Positions 62,413-64,000 of a DNA stretch of 64,000 nucleotides are shown here, piece after piece. Below the pieces are notes generated by a model. It saw only the letters and a program-made list of their open reading frames with translations. It was not told the DNA's origin and did no database searches. Each line of letters starts with the position of its first letter. Positions within the stretch are counted from its first letter, which is position 1. Source of the DNA: CALKJP01 sp046299555 (GTDB lineage Bacteria; Bacteroidota; Bacteroidia; JACCXN01); contig JBKBHS010000002.1 of NCBI GenBank assembly GCA_046299555.1, forward strand, positions 124,001 through 188,000, read 5' to 3'. The position numbers and the translations under genes were made by a program.

Positions 62413-62949
62413 CTAGCAATCTTGCGCTACAAACTCGATTTTAGAAGTATCGAATCCTTGATTTTTAGCTTGCAGTAGCAAGTTTTGAATGATATCAGAA
62501 TCCGGTTTTTTCTCACGTGATAATATCCATAAGTATTTTCGGTTAGGATGTCCTACCATTGCATATTGGTAATTTTCATCCAATGCAATAACCCAATAAT
62601 CACCGGCAAAGGGCCAGAAAAAACGCACTTTCAGTTTTGCTGTTTCATTTGCATCGGGAATCCATGCTGTGCCTTTTATTTCGCTAATTTTAGAGGTGTC
62701 TGAAATTTTATGTCCTTTATTCCATACTTCAATTTTACCATTTTCTTTAATGGTGTAAGTGGCGGTTACACATTTTAAAGAACTTTCGAAACTACTTGGA
62801 AAACGAACAATTTCATACCATGTGCCAGCGTATTTTTCGAGCTCTACCTTTTTCACTACTTGTAAATCTTTGTTTCCCGAACAGCTAAAGGTAAATAACG
62901 CTATCATACCTAAGATTCCAATTAAAATTGATTTTCTATTAAATGGCAT
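62413..62949 (-). CDS. lipocalin-family lipoprotein (Blc-like)
   Basis: 178 residues. Signal with lipobox FSCS (Cys23), then the lipocalin hallmark GTWYEIVRFPSSFE near 40, TATYTIKENGKIEVWNKG, and the end region DYWVIALDENYQYAMVGHPN with YLWILSR. This is the layout of bacterial lipocalin Blc, an outer-membrane lipoprotein that binds lysophospholipids. It overlaps the ispH end by 11 bp, and TIGR02757 follows 4 nt later. Confidence 0.92.
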   Translation of the reverse strand: MPFNRKSILIGILGMIALFTFSCSGNKDLQVVKKVELEKYAGTWYEIVRFPSSFESSLKCVTATYTIKENGKIEVWNKGHKISDTSKISEIKGTAWIPDANETAKLKVRFFWPFAGDYWVIALDENYQYAMVGHPNRKYLWILSREKKPDSDIIQNLLLQAKNQGFDTSKIEFVAQDC

Positions 62950-64000
62950 AAACGCTTTGTATTTCTTTTAAAACATCGTTCACACTTTTTTGCGCCTTGT
63001 AAAAATCGAGTAATTTATGTAAAACTCTTTCTACAACAGCATCAGGGCATGAAGCGCCACTGGTTAAAATAATGGTAGGTTTTTCTTTTTTAGGTAAATA
63101 GTTTTTGGTAATTAAATGCTTCTTTTCATGATAATTAAAGTGGTGAATTTCTTCATCCGATTTTATTTCATGTTCGTTACAAATAAAATAAGTAGGAAAT
63201 TTTCGCTCCAGCAGCTCCACCAAATGAGATGTATTAGAACTATTATACCCTCCTACTACAATTGCTAAATCAGCATTTTGATTTAATAAACCATAAGTAG
63301 CATCTTGATTATCGTTGGTAGCATAACATAGAGTATCTCTCGTGTCGGCAAAATGATTTTTGTAATTGGCCTCACCATATTTTTCAGTAATAACCTGCTT
63401 TAAAAACTCAGCAATTTCCTGAGTTTCTGTTGCCAACATGGTTGTTTGATTTACCACTCCTATTCTGGTGAGGTGTTTTTCAGGATCAAAACCTTCGGAA
63501 TAACGATTTTCAAATAAGGTGTAAAAATCAGCGCTTGATAATTCTCCCTTGATTATGGCTGCTAATTTTTTAGCATCTTCCATATCTTTAATTATTACTG
63601 AAGGCGCATTGGCTTTACTGTGCGAAAATGTAGCACGAGTTTCTTCATGACGATGTTTGCCATGTATAATAATGGTAAAATCATCTGCTCCTAACTTTTC
63701 CGATTTTTTCCAAACACGCTCTACAAAAGGACAGGTTGTATTGTATTTATTTACTTCTATACCTTTTTGTGCTAATTTCTCTTCAATTTCTAAAGTGGTT
63801 CCAAAGGCAGGAATAATTACTATGTCATCACTTGTTAATTTATCAATATCATACAACACATTGCCTTCCGTATCCATTAAAAATTGCATTCCTCTATCTT
63901 GCAAATCTTTATTTACATCCGGATTATGAATCATTTGACTCAAAAGAAAAATCCTTTTTCCCGGATTTTCTTCCAACGCACGATAAGAAATTTCAATGGC
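62939..64000 (-). CDS. ispH: 4-hydroxy-3-methylbut-2-enyl diphosphate reductase, N-terminus cut by window edge
   Basis: The frame stays open to the right edge (354 codons; the true start is outside). It is the last enzyme of the MEP isoprenoid pathway. Visible parts: LLSQMIHNPDVN, NTTCPFVERVWKKSEKL (second cluster Cys), IIIHGKHRHEETRATF, GVVNQTTMLATETQEI, DTRDTLCYATNDNQDA (third Cys) and GGYNSSNTSHLVEL. The first cluster Cys lies beyond the edge. The protein belongs to the long form found in plants, cyanobacteria and Bacteroidota. It leads an operon with lipocalin and TIGR02757. Confidence 0.95.
   Translation of the reverse strand, partial: AIEISYRALEENPGKRIFLLSQMIHNPDVNKDLQDRGMQFLMDTEGNVLYDIDKLTSDDIVIIPAFGTTLEIEEKLAQKGIEVNKYNTTCPFVERVWKKSEKLGADDFTIIIHGKHRHEETRATFSHSKANAPSVIIKDMEDAKKLAAIIKGELSSADFYTLFENRYSEGFDPEKHLTRIGVVNQTTMLATETQEIAEFLKQVITEKYGEANYKNHFADTRDTLCYATNDNQDATYGLLNQNADLAIVVGGYNSSNTSHLVELLERKFPTYFICNEHEIKSDEEIHHFNYHEKKHLITKNYLPKKEKPTIILTSGASCPDAVVERVLHKLLDFYKAQKSVNDVLKEIQSVYAI

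Overview
The window is AT-rich DNA from a member of the Bacteroidota. Evidence: type IX secretion (T9SS) cargo proteins with type A and type B C-terminal sorting domains, SprF/OmpA-like and TonB-dependent outer-membrane proteins with a carboxypeptidase-like N-terminal domain, DUF4199, DUF4293 and TIGR02757 family proteins, a short primary sigma factor without region 1.1, a tmRNA whose tag reads GEETYAMAA, and promoter boxes of the Bacteroidota form TAnnTTTG. A genus cannot be named from the sequence alone. Both edges cut genes: an M61-type peptidase on the left and ispH on the right.

Layout. 1-7 kb: partial M61 peptidase, tmRNA, a lysine-ketoglutarate-reductase-like enzyme, the pair dapD-cdaA, a membrane glycosyltransferase and a rhomboid protease. 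6.8-13.6 kb: an intergenic stretch with a structured RNA candidate, then three T9SS cargo genes, the first broken by one in-frame TGA. 14.3-20.2 kb: rpoD, metK and a 1171-residue type B T9SS protein. 20.4-21.7 kb: a three-gene exosortase system with its own 74-residue substrate. 21.7-24.6 kb: an envelope operon (LolA-like, a YidD domain behind a signal peptide, two PGxG membrane proteins). 25.6-31.8 kb: gpx-tatD-hisA-hisF-hisIE, a TonB-dependent receptor and an EVE protein. 31.9-41.6 kb: lipoprotein and OmpA-type barrel fusion, trmD, an enoyl-CoA hydratase, a class IV aminotransferase, rpe, a T9SS cargo protein and DUF4293.

41.6-47.6 kb is one five-gene minus-strand operon: a LolC/E-type permease, saccharopine dehydrogenase, nitronate monooxygenase and two M16 peptidases. 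47.7-54.8 kb carries namZ, rho, DUF4199, an M32 carboxypeptidase, a small lipoprotein and pckA. 55.1-57.0 kb holds trmN6 and the most unusual part of the window: a 486-bp tandem array of GIY-YIG nuclease genes and broken 3' pieces of the initiator tRNA gene, abutting the intact tRNA-fMet. 57.0-64.0 kb carries era, der, an ABC exporter/uptake-type set with a histidine-rich loop, TIGR02757, a lipocalin and ispH.

The main functional themes are envelope biogenesis and surface protein display (T9SS, exosortase, LolA/LolCE-like, YidD, OmpA), core translation and GTPases (tmRNA, trmD, trmN6, era, der, initiator tRNA), and lysine metabolism in both directions (dapD for synthesis; the two separately encoded halves of the saccharopine pathway, 43 kb apart, probably for breakdown).
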